Source of the DNA: an uncultured Fidelibacterota bacterium
Lineage (GTDB): Bacteria; Fidelibacterota; Marinisomatia; Marinisomatales; UBA8229
Direction of reading: 5' to 3'
Assembly (NCBI GenBank): GCA_913054425.1
Contig: CAJXJG010000027.1
Span: 1 to 14,087 of the forward strand
DNA length: 14,087 nt
Shown: one piece after another, positions 6,637 to 14,087 of the stretch
Layout of the letters: every line of letters begins with the position of its first letter
Numbering within the stretch: position 1 is the first letter of the stretch
Made by a program: the position numbers and the translations under genes
Notes under the pieces: generated by a model
What the model was told of the DNA's origin: nothing
Seen by the model: the letters and a program-made list of their open reading frames with translations, nothing else
The model's database searches: none

Positions 6637-9090
6637 GTGAAAGAAAATTTTTCAAAGCGTGTTCAAGCTATTATGAAATATGCCAAGAAAGAGGCTATTC
6701 GTCTTGGACATAGTTATGTTGGTTCTGAACATCTTTTATTGGGAATTCTTCGAGAGAAAAAAGGACTCTCGATGAAGATTTTTGATATCTTTGACTGTGA
6801 TGTAAATGGAATATGTGCCATGGTTGAAGATATGATCAAAGCATCCGGTGGGACCATGACTCTTGGCCATTTACCACTAACGCGCAGAGCAGAGCGCATT
6901 CTGAGAAATGCCTACAACGAAGCGACAGCAATGGGTGTTGCGGTTGCAGATGATGAACATTTATTGCTGGCAATTTTACGGGAATCGGAGGGGATTGCTT
7001 TTGAGGTGATGAACTCCCATAGTTTGGACTATGAGAGCATAAAAGAATTTTTACAAAAAGATACAGCTGAGGAAGAATCTTTTGAACATTCTGTTTTAAG
7101 AAAATCGTCGAAAACAAAAACACCGGCTTTGGATCATTTTTCAAGGGATTTAACAAAATTGGCATGGAAGGGGAAACTGGATCCTGTTATCGGAAGAGTC
7201 AATGAAGTTGAACGGGTTGCACAAATTTTGACACGAAGGAAAAAAAATAATCCAGTTCTCATTGGTGAACCAGGAGTTGGAAAAACTGCCATTGTGGAAG
7301 GATTAGCACAGCGAATTACTGAAAAATCAGTTCCAAGGCTGCTGCATAACAAACGGATTTTGTCATTGGATTTGGCAGCGATTGTTGCCGGAACAAAGTA
7401 TCGTGGTCAGTTTGAGGAACGCATGAAAACGATCATGCTTGAAATGGAAAATACGGATAATCTTATTTTATTTATTGATGAACTTCACACCCTTGTTGGG
7501 GCTGGTGGAGCTTCGGGTTCTTTGGATGCATCTAATATTTTCAAACCAGCTCTGGCTCAAGGAGATATTCACTGCATTGGAGCGACAACAATGGATGAAT
7601 ATCGCAAACATATTGAAAAGGACGGTGCCTTGGAAAGACGCTTCCAAAAGATTTTGATTAATCCGCCAACGCCAGAAGAATCTGTCCAAATTTTAAACGG
7701 ACTGAAATCCAATTACGAAAACCATCATAACGTTATTTATCATGAAAAAGCTATAAAAGCGTGTGTTAGTCTATCACATCGATATATAAGTGATCGTTTC
7801 CTTCCAGATAAAGCGATTGATGCTATGGATGAAGCCGGATCTCGTGCTCATATGCTGAATATGAAAGTCCCCCAGACCATTCTGGATATTGAAGTGAAAA
7901 TTGATAAAATCCGGGGGAAAAAAGAACAGGTGGTTACTGAACAGAAGTTTGAAAAAGCCGCGTTTCTAAGGGATAAGGAACAAAAACTAATGATAAAACT
8001 GGCAGATGTCCAGAAAAAATGGAATAAAGAGGAAGGCAAGAATCCAGTCCTAATTACTGAAGATCACATAGCTGATGTAGTTTCAATAATGACAGGGATT
8101 CCCGTAACTAAAGTTGCCCAATCCGAATCCAAGAAACTTTTAAATATGGAGAAAAAAATCCATAAGTATATTGTGGGTCAGAATGAAGCAATTAAATGTT
8201 TGTCCGGTTCAATTCAAAGGGCTAGGGCAGGATTAAAAAGTCCTCACCGGCCGATCGGTGTATTCCTTTTTCTTGGACCTACAGGTGTTGGTAAAACAGA
8301 ATTAGCTAAAGTTGTTGCAAATTATTTATTTAGTCATTCTGATGCGCTTATTAAAATAGATATGACAGAATATGGGGAACGATTCTCAGTCTCGCGAATG
8401 ATTGGGGCACCACCTGGGTACGTGGGGTATGAAGAGGGGGGTGAACTGACAGAAAAGGTTCGTAGAAATCCTTATTCCCTTGTCCTGTTCGATGAGATCG
8501 AAAAAGCCCACCCGGATGTTTTCAACGTGTTACTTCAATTATTTGATGAGGGAGTATTGACAGACAGCTTGGGAAGGAAAGTCGATTTTAAGAATACGAT
8601 CATTATTATGACCTCCAATGTAGGGACAAGGGAGATCCAAGAACACACCTCAATTGGATTTATGGATACAGAAACTGATTTCGATTATTCTACAATGAAA
8701 ACCCAGATACTTGACCAGGTTAAATCGATTTTTAATCCCGAATTCCTAAATCGTATTGATGATACCATTGTGTTTCATCCTCTTGCCAGGCAAGAGGCAC
8801 TGGAGATAGTAGACCTTCTCCTTGTCGATCTGAGGGAGAATCTTTTTACACTTAATATAGGGTTATTTTTAACCAAACGTGCAAAAACTTTGCTTTTAAG
8901 TAGAGGTTTCAGTCCAAAATATGGTGCGCGAAACCTTCGCCGTGAAATACAATCTTCATTGGAAAAGCCGATCTCTGAACTTCTGCTTGAAAATGTATTT
9001 ATATCCGGTAATAAAATAAAAGTGGATACCGCTAATGGACAGTTTACATTTAATCCTGTCCAGAAGAAAAAGATAAGTTCTAAACTCTAA
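6637..9090 (+). CDS. clpC: ClpC-type AAA+ unfoldase, ClpP partner
   Basis: Hsp100 ATPase that unfolds proteins and feeds them to ClpP in the cytoplasm. The 817 residues start at GTG 6637. The codon just before is the stop TAG, so no earlier start exists in frame, and KENFSKRVQ matches ClpC N-termini. Order of parts: two Clp N repeats (about 5-145, each with an EHLLL-type motif); AAA1 with Walker A GEPGVGKT (210-217) and Walker B LILFIDE (about 276-282); a UVR-type middle region (about 429-463) with Q436, FE 438-439, AA 441-442 and LRD 444-446; AAA2 with Walker A GPTGVGKT (547-554) and Walker B LVLFDE (615-620); and the ClpP-docking IGF loop (673-675). The UVR segment and length distinguish ClpC from ClpA and ClpB. 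It follows lolD by 46 nt without a visible terminator. clpP and mcsAB-like partners are not in the window. Confidence 0.95.
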   Translation: MKENFSKRVQAIMKYAKKEAIRLGHSYVGSEHLLLGILREKKGLSMKIFDIFDCDVNGICAMVEDMIKASGGTMTLGHLPLTRRAERILRNAYNEATAMGVAVADDEHLLLAILRESEGIAFEVMNSHSLDYESIKEFLQKDTAEEESFEHSVLRKSSKTKTPALDHFSRDLTKLAWKGKLDPVIGRVNEVERVAQILTRRKKNNPVLIGEPGVGKTAIVEGLAQRITEKSVPRLLHNKRILSLDLAAIVAGTKYRGQFEERMKTIMLEMENTDNLILFIDELHTLVGAGGASGSLDASNIFKPALAQGDIHCIGATTMDEYRKHIEKDGALERRFQKILINPPTPEESVQILNGLKSNYENHHNVIYHEKAIKACVSLSHRYISDRFLPDKAIDAMDEAGSRAHMLNMKVPQTILDIEVKIDKIRGKKEQVVTEQKFEKAAFLRDKEQKLMIKLADVQKKWNKEEGKNPVLITEDHIADVVSIMTGIPVTKVAQSESKKLLNMEKKIHKYIVGQNEAIKCLSGSIQRARAGLKSPHRPIGVFLFLGPTGVGKTELAKVVANYLFSHSDALIKIDMTEYGERFSVSRMIGAPPGYVGYEEGGELTEKVRRNPYSLVLFDEIEKAHPDVFNVLLQLFDEGVLTDSLGRKVDFKNTIIIMTSNVGTREIQEHTSIGFMDTETDFDYSTMKTQILDQVKSIFNPEFLNRIDDTIVFHPLARQEALEIVDLLLVDLRENLFTLNIGLFLTKRAKTLLLSRGFSPKYGARNLRREIQSSLEKPISELLLENVFISGNKIKVDTANGQFTFNPVQKKKISSKL

Positions 9091-9159
9091 GATCACCCTT
9101 ATTTCTGCCAAACTACGCAAACCAACTTAGTTCTCTGCCATTTAGGCAATAATTTCTGG

Positions 9160-9191
9160 TTGGCACGTAAATTGTGATATTTTTATATATT
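9160..9191 (+). promoter_or_regulatory. Candidate dnaK promoter: -24/-12-like motif overlapping a sigma-70-like one
   Basis: TGGCACG (9161-9167), four bases, then TTGT (9172-9175) matches the sigma-54 consensus TGGCACG-N4-TTGC with exact spacing and only the last -12 base differing (T for C). It predicts a start near 9187, about 47 nt before dnaK. The same bases also read as a sigma-70-type promoter: TTGGCA (9160-9165) with TATATA 18 nt on (9184-9189). Only one reading need be true. The C-to-T change falls in the most conserved -12 dinucleotide, which weakens the sigma-54 case. No CIRCE repeat is present in the clpC-dnaK gap (9091-9233). A tiny 4-bp hairpin (9136-9148) is the only fold seen there. 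Confidence 0.45.
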
Positions 9192-9233
9192 ATTATTTGT
9201 TTACTCGTATGAAATTAAAAAAGGAGAATTAAA

Positions 9234-11144
9234 GTGGGAAAAATAATTGGTATTGATCTCGGTACAACAAATTCCTGTGTGGCTGTTTTAGAAGGAGGTG
9301 AACCAACTATTATTACCAATCCTGAAGGGGGTCGTACAACCCCGTCGGTTGTTGGATTCACGAAAGACGGCGAACGCCTTGTTGGGCAAACTGCTAAGCG
9401 CCAGGCAGTGACTAACCCGGAAAACACAGTTTTTTCTATCAAACGTTTTATGGGCAGAATGCATGATGAGGTAGGGACCGAAATATCTGAAGTTCCCTAC
9501 AAAATCGATAAGAATTCAAGCGGAGCTGTTATTGTCAAGATCAATGATAAAGAATATACTCCACCGGAAATCAGTGCCATGATTCTTCAAAAGTTAAAGC
9601 AAATGGCTGAAGAACATCTTGGAGGGAAGGTAACCGATGCTGTGATTACAGTCCCTGCTTATTTTAATGATTCCCAGCGTCAGGCTACCAAAGATGCCGG
9701 GAAAATTGCAGGGTTAAACGTTAGTCGGATTATTAATGAACCAACTGCGGCCTCGTTAGCCTATGGATTGGACAAAAAAAAGGAGGAAAAAATAGCCGTT
9801 TTTGATTTAGGTGGTGGAACATTTGATGTTTCGATTTTAGAACTGGGTGACGGTGTCTTTGAAGTGAAATCATCCAATGGGGATGGCCACCTGGGTGGAG
9901 ATGATTTTGATCAGAGGGTTATTGACTGGATTGCTGATGAATTCAAGAAGAGTGACGGAATTAATCTCAGGAAGGATCCTATGGCACTTCAAAGGTTAAA
10001 AGAATCAGCGGAGTCTGCTAAGAAAGAATTATCAACTTCAAAACAGACTGATATCAATTTACCCTTTATTACTGCAGATTCATCTGGTCCAAAACACCTG
10101 AACCTTAATCTTTCCAGGGCAAAATTTGAAGACCTTGTAGCCGATCTTGTAGAACGAACAGTTAAACCGTGCAAAAAAGCATTATCTGACGCAGGGCTAT
10201 CTGCTGCAGATATTAATGAAGTCATCCTTGTTGGCGGATCTACACGGATTCCAAAAATTCGAGAAAAGGTTAAAGAGATTTTTGGTAAAGAACCCAATAA
10301 AAGCGTTAATCCAGATGAGGTTGTAGCCCTGGGTGCAGCGATTCAGGGTGGTGTATTAGCTGGAGATGTTGATGATATACTATTGTTAGATGTCACACCG
10401 CTTTCGCTGGGGATCGAAACGCTGGGTGGAGTAGATACACACCTGATTGAGCGCAATACGACCATACCCACTAAAAAATCTCAGATTTTCAGTACAGCTG
10501 CTGAAAATCAGACTACTGTGGAAATTCATGTTCTCCAGGGTGAGCGGGAAATGGCAATTGATAATAAAACAATAGGCCGGTTTCACTTGACGGATATCCC
10601 GCCTGCTCCCCGCGGGATTCCTCAGGTCGAGGTTTCATTTGATATTGATGCCAATGGCATATTGAATGTCAGTGCGAAAGATAAGGCAACCGGAAAAGAA
10701 CAGAGTATTCGAATTGAAGCATCCAGTGGAATCTCCGAATCGGAAATTGAAAAAATGGTCAATGATGCAAAAAAGCACGAAAAGGAAGATAAGGATAAGC
10801 GCGAAAAGATCGATTTGATGAACCAGTCAGAACATTTGATCTATGAGACAGAGAAAAATATCAAGGAATATGGCGATAAACTAGATGACAAAGAAAAGTC
10901 ATCTTTGACCAAAAAGGTTGAAACTCTAAAGAAAGCCAAAGATAGCGGCAATATCGATGATATGAAAACTGCCACGGAATCATTGAATAGTACCTGGTCC
11001 CAAGTAGCTTCAAAAATGTATGAAGCATCAAAAAATGAAGAAGATGCCTCCCAAACGGGAAAAAAGGATAGTAAATCTGCGAAAGCGAAAGCAAAAAAGG
11101 GAGATGGTGAAATAGAGGATGCAGATTTTGAAGTTGTGGATTAG
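9234..11144 (+). CDS. dnaK: Chaperone protein DnaK (Hsp70)
   Basis: ATP-dependent chaperone that binds exposed hydrophobic segments of client proteins in the cytoplasm, working with DnaJ and GrpE. The 636 residues are full length. The nucleotide-binding domain shows IDLGTTNSCVAV (6-17), AVFDLGGGTFDVSIL (188-202) and VGGSTRIPK (333-341). The interdomain linker and start of the substrate domain read DILLLDVTPLSLG, from about 382. The substrate domain runs to about 505, followed by the helical lid, a Lys/Ala-rich tail and the terminal DADFEVVD typical of bacterial DnaK. The segment in subdomain IB usual in Gram-negative DnaK (around FMGRMHDEVGTE) is present. The start is GTG 9234 with a good Shine-Dalgarno (AAGGAGAA) upstream, and GKIIGIDLGTT directly follows as in other DnaK proteins. 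Neither grpE nor dnaJ is adjacent; clpC is upstream. Confidence 0.98.
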   Translation: MGKIIGIDLGTTNSCVAVLEGGEPTIITNPEGGRTTPSVVGFTKDGERLVGQTAKRQAVTNPENTVFSIKRFMGRMHDEVGTEISEVPYKIDKNSSGAVIVKINDKEYTPPEISAMILQKLKQMAEEHLGGKVTDAVITVPAYFNDSQRQATKDAGKIAGLNVSRIINEPTAASLAYGLDKKKEEKIAVFDLGGGTFDVSILELGDGVFEVKSSNGDGHLGGDDFDQRVIDWIADEFKKSDGINLRKDPMALQRLKESAESAKKELSTSKQTDINLPFITADSSGPKHLNLNLSRAKFEDLVADLVERTVKPCKKALSDAGLSAADINEVILVGGSTRIPKIREKVKEIFGKEPNKSVNPDEVVALGAAIQGGVLAGDVDDILLLDVTPLSLGIETLGGVDTHLIERNTTIPTKKSQIFSTAAENQTTVEIHVLQGEREMAIDNKTIGRFHLTDIPPAPRGIPQVEVSFDIDANGILNVSAKDKATGKEQSIRIEASSGISESEIEKMVNDAKKHEKEDKDKREKIDLMNQSEHLIYETEKNIKEYGDKLDDKEKSSLTKKVETLKKAKDSGNIDDMKTATESLNSTWSQVASKMYEASKNEEDASQTGKKDSKSAKAKAKKGDGEIEDADFEVVD

Positions 11145-11161
11145 TTTTAAAGATTCTATTG

Positions 11162-11196
11162 AAAAAAGCGTTCTTCTGAACGCTTTTTTTGTTTTT
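11162..11196 (+). terminator. Intrinsic terminator after dnaK
   Basis: AAAAAAGCGTTC (11162-11173) pairs perfectly with GAACGCTTTTTT (11178-11189) around a TTCT loop, and the T-run continues to 11190 and resumes after one G. It begins 17 nt after the dnaK stop. Because the 5' arm begins with A residues, it could also work in reverse, though no convergent gene is visible. Confidence 0.92.
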
Positions 11197-11244
11197 GGAA
11201 CTGGTGACGTGTAATTTCGTATTGTTCGGGAATCAATTTATTTT

Positions 11245-14087
11245 ATGAAATCGTTAAAAACCATTCTATTTGTTCTCGGGATCCTTTTCTCTGGTGGGGT
11301 AGTCCTGATATTAACTCCTGGAATATGGCAAAATAAAATTGAAACAGTATTAAATGAAAAATTCTTGAGTGAAAAGGGATGGCATATTTCCATTGGAACT
11401 TTGAAAGGTCATTTTTTTACAACAGTAATTATGGAGGATATTTTATTGTGGCACATAGATGGTTCCAATGTTCTCTCTAATAAAATAAGATCGAAAATAA
11501 ATATTATTCCACTCATCACAGGGAAATTATCATTGGAACTGCTTGAAATAAATGAAATAGAAGCAGCACTTAAAGAAAATTCTATTATTAACGCCGGAGC
11601 AGGGAAAAGTTTTGAATTAGATTATCCTGAATTTCCATTTCATATTGATGATTTTCGGTTAAATGGAAAAATAAAAATAGTAAAAATGGATACTGTTTAT
11701 CATTTCGATCTGAAATTTGTTGGTAATACCAATTACCATTCTCGGGAGCTCGATATAGGTTTTGATAATTTGATTATTAATTATGAGGATTCCTTGTTTA
11801 CAGTTGATTTGAATGGGTCATCCCTGAGAATAAAAAAAAGCGGAGAAATAGTATCGCACCTAAGCGGAGTTGCTTTAACTATTCCATTTGAAGGAGATTT
11901 ATTTTATTCTAGGACACCAGAAACACAATTTTCTGGAGAAGTTCTTTTAGGAGAAGTTTCATTACCAGAGGAGTTTTTTAAAGGTATTCCCATGAAACCT
12001 GTTTTTTCCTCATTATCAACTTTGATAAAGTTTGAATCTGATTTAACGAATTTTCATGGTACTGCAGAAGTCTTCAATGATCTTGGTTTGAATTTATACG
12101 GGAAATTTTCCTTGAATAAAACACCTGAAGAGTTATTTGTGGAGACAATTGAACTTAAAAGTGACTCCACAATGTTGAAATTAAATGGGGTTTTGAAAAA
12201 TTCAGGTAGGGTAAATGGAAATATTCTATTATCAAATTTAGACTTGAACCAATGGCTAATAGATCAGGAAAGTACGAATATTTCGGGAGAGGTTTTGATC
12301 GAAGGGTTGATAAATGATGGAATATTATCAAAGTTGTCTTTAACAGTAGAAGTTCAAGAATCAAAGTTATATCTAGAGGATTTAGTATCCATTTCAGGTA
12401 CTATTTCATATCATGATAGTTTGGTAGAATTTATTGATCCCCTAACTTTATTTATTGGACCTAGTTCGATAATTATAAATGGAAATATAAATCTAATATC
12501 TGAAAGTATGGACCTGGAATTTGACATGAAAGAAGCAGATGTATTTATTATCAATAATTTTTGGTCTGACTCTCTTGAAACAGGAACAGCTACCGGGCAA
12601 ATGAATGTATTTGGTTCGTTTGCTGAACCTTCACTGGATGCAGATTTGTTTTGCAAAAATATTCTATATAAAGATGCTTATCTTGAAGAAATGGAAATTC
12701 ATTCAAGTTTTGATAACAGTAAAAATGTTGCAAATGGTTTTGCTCATATTAGTTTTAAAAATGGTACCTGGAAGGATTATCATTTAGACAATGGTACTGT
12801 AGATCTAAAATTTATTTCCGGGGTAATAGAATTAGAAAATATTCAAATGAATAAAGGGAATGATTTTATTCAATTATCCGGGAAAATTGAAGAAAATGGA
12901 AATGTGTTTCTTGATCGACTTCAGGCAACCTATGAAGGACATTATTTAGCTCTTCCAAGTCCATTAAACTTCATCTTAAAGGATGAATCAATTATTGTGA
13001 AACCTTTTGTACTTCACGTTGATGATGGGGTGATTGAGGGATATTTTCACAAGAAAAAATTATTGGATGGAAGATTTAAACTTTCAAATATTGAATCTTC
13101 CTTAATTTCCCCTTTTATTCAGAATAATCGGTTTAAACTGTCCGGGATAATTTTTGGGGAACTTGGAGTCCATGAATCCATGGGAAAATATAATTTTTCA
13201 TCAGATATTTCACTAAAAAGGGGGTCAATATTTGGACAGGATTTTGATGATTTGATTGTCTCATTATTTGTTCGAGATGAGATATTACATATTGAAGAAT
13301 TAACCTTGATTCATGGAAAAAATACAGGTCTGCAAGTAATGGGGACTTTGCCATTAAAAAGTCAGAATGGGCAACCAATTGAAATTGATTTGAATACAAA
13401 ATTCTCAAACCTGGATCTGGAGATATTGCCGCAGGTTATTCCAGACTGGTTTCATCTCGGAGGTCAAATAAACGGTAATTTAAAAGTAGGCGGTACAACA
13501 GAAAAAACCGTTTTTGATTTTGATATGACTATTAATAATGCAGTGTTTGACAAAATACAATTTGGTTTGGTGAAAGGTAAAGGTAGTTATGATGGAAAAA
13601 ACCTGATTTTTTCCAAATTTTCTTCAGTTCAGGGGCAAAGTTATTTGGAAGGTACTGCATCTTTACCGTTTGATTATAATATTGGATCAGGTCATTTTGG
13701 ACAGACAATCTTAGATAATCCTCTTTTTTTAAATGTGGGAGGGCATACAAAAGACCTTAGTTTTATTACTCAATATCTCGCGGGTGTGGACTCTATTATA
13801 GGAGATTTTAATATCAAACTTGGATTGAATGGCACTTGGCAGGATATTGTTCGAGATGGTTGGATATACATAAAAGATGCTAAAGTTTTTACCAACCTTC
13901 TAAAAAGTCCGATTGATAGAGTTGATGGATATGGAAATCTAATAAGGAACCGATTAAACATAGAAAGTTTGAATGGTGTAATGGTTAAGTCTAGGGGGAA
14001 TCAACAAGGAAAAAATTTGGTTCTTACCGGTGGTATGGATATGAGTAAATTTTTCCAGCCTTACTTTGATATCTGGATTACTGGTGA
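11245..14087 (+). CDS. TamB/AsmA-like envelope protein (3' end beyond window)
   Basis: From ATG 11245 the frame is open for 947 codons to the window edge with no stop, so the gene is cut off. Residues 6-25 form one hydrophobic anchor (ILFVLGILFSGGVVLILT) with basic residues before it, placing the rest in the periplasm. The start resembles TamB-family N-termini: anchor, amphipathic stretch, a LKGHFF element, then short alternating strands with LSLELLEINEIEAAL. The remainder is a long run of beta-strand repeats of the DUF490/AsmA style, for example GGQINGNLKVGGTTEK near 13459-13500 followed by a DFDMTINNAVF strand. The TamB C-terminal domain itself would be outside the window. TamB-like proteins form hydrophobic bridges linked to lipid transport or outer-membrane protein assembly. 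No strong Shine-Dalgarno is seen. It lies behind the dnaK terminator, so it probably has its own promoter. AsmA-like relatives (YhdP, YicH) are alternatives. Confidence 0.75.
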   Translation, partial: MKSLKTILFVLGILFSGGVVLILTPGIWQNKIETVLNEKFLSEKGWHISIGTLKGHFFTTVIMEDILLWHIDGSNVLSNKIRSKINIIPLITGKLSLELLEINEIEAALKENSIINAGAGKSFELDYPEFPFHIDDFRLNGKIKIVKMDTVYHFDLKFVGNTNYHSRELDIGFDNLIINYEDSLFTVDLNGSSLRIKKSGEIVSHLSGVALTIPFEGDLFYSRTPETQFSGEVLLGEVSLPEEFFKGIPMKPVFSSLSTLIKFESDLTNFHGTAEVFNDLGLNLYGKFSLNKTPEELFVETIELKSDSTMLKLNGVLKNSGRVNGNILLSNLDLNQWLIDQESTNISGEVLIEGLINDGILSKLSLTVEVQESKLYLEDLVSISGTISYHDSLVEFIDPLTLFIGPSSIIINGNINLISESMDLEFDMKEADVFIINNFWSDSLETGTATGQMNVFGSFAEPSLDADLFCKNILYKDAYLEEMEIHSSFDNSKNVANGFAHISFKNGTWKDYHLDNGTVDLKFISGVIELENIQMNKGNDFIQLSGKIEENGNVFLDRLQATYEGHYLALPSPLNFILKDESIIVKPFVLHVDDGVIEGYFHKKKLLDGRFKLSNIESSLISPFIQNNRFKLSGIIFGELGVHESMGKYNFSSDISLKRGSIFGQDFDDLIVSLFVRDEILHIEELTLIHGKNTGLQVMGTLPLKSQNGQPIEIDLNTKFSNLDLEILPQVIPDWFHLGGQINGNLKVGGTTEKTVFDFDMTINNAVFDKIQFGLVKGKGSYDGKNLIFSKFSSVQGQSYLEGTASLPFDYNIGSGHFGQTILDNPLFLNVGGHTKDLSFITQYLAGVDSIIGDFNIKLGLNGTWQDIVRDGWIYIKDAKVFTNLLKSPIDRVDGYGNLIRNRLNIESLNGVMVKSRGNQQGKNLVLTGGMDMSKFFQPYFDIWITG

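Noticed and set aside
9091..9233. CIRCE/HrcA operator upstream of dnaK
   Set aside because: No TTAGCACTC-N9-GAGTGCTAA or close variant could be found in the gap.
9774..9786. A run of eight A followed by GGAGG in dnaK, containing an A-AAA-AAG heptamer in phase, like the dnaX -1 frameshift site
   Set aside because: The Shine-Dalgarno-like bases lie after the heptamer rather than about 10 nt before it, no downstream stem was evident, and the sequence is explained by a Lys/Lys/Lys/Glu/Glu/Lys loop.
11195..11225. A TTGGAA/TATTGT promoter for the TamB-like gene
   Set aside because: The -10 match is weak and the spacing is 19 nt, so it does not stand out from background.
1..14087. Mobile elements, CRISPR arrays, tRNA or rRNA genes
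   Set aside because: No regularly spaced repeats, transposase-like proteins, terminal inverted repeats or RNA-gene-like folds were seen; genes fill nearly all of the window.

Overview
The window reads as ordinary chromosomal DNA from a diderm (Gram-negative-type) bacterium with low-to-moderate GC. A lipoprotein-sorting LolCDE-type ABC transporter, a TamB-like envelope protein and a signal-peptide-bearing cupredoxin-like protein all imply an outer membrane and periplasm. A UVR-containing ClpC (not ClpA) argues against a typical gammaproteobacterium. I infer the FCB superphylum or a neighbour (Bacteroidota, Ignavibacteria, Calditrichota or Marinimicrobia-like), but I cannot place it further from sequence alone. 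Shine-Dalgarno motifs are present before some genes (the cupredoxin-like gene, lysS, dnaK) and not evident before others (prfB, lolC, lolE, tamB-like).

Left edge (1-851). A minus-strand gene enters the window with only its first 43 codons: a signal peptide, then the start of a cupredoxin-like domain. It diverges across an AT-rich gap of about 200 bp from a small plus-strand gene. That gene encodes two membrane helices joined to only the second half of a Rieske [2Fe-2S] motif. A weak hairpin follows it.

Central gene string (852-9090). prfB (release factor 2, with the classic programmed +1 frameshift), lysS, two LolC/LolE-type permeases, the LolD-type ATPase and clpC lie head to tail. Gaps are 39, 38 and 1 nt, then a 4-nt overlap, then 46 nt. 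No obvious internal terminator was seen, so they may be one transcription unit. It mixes translation (RF2, LysRS), lipoprotein export to the outer membrane (LolCDE) and protein quality control (ClpC).

dnaK (9234-11144) follows after a 143-nt gap. That gap holds a near-consensus -24/-12 (sigma-54-type) motif, which overlaps an equally readable sigma-70-type reading. No CIRCE operator is visible and no grpE or dnaJ is adjacent. dnaK ends in a strong intrinsic terminator.

Right edge (11245-14087). A long reading frame, open to the window end, encodes an N-terminally anchored, beta-repeat protein resembling TamB/AsmA-like bridge proteins. It is visibly more AT-rich than the housekeeping genes.

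I did not find a convincing undescribed multi-gene system, mobile element, CRISPR array or RNA gene. The items most worth a second look are the half-Rieske membrane protein beside the cupredoxin-like gene and the sigma-54-like motif upstream of dnaK. No intergenic stretch exceeds about 200 bases.
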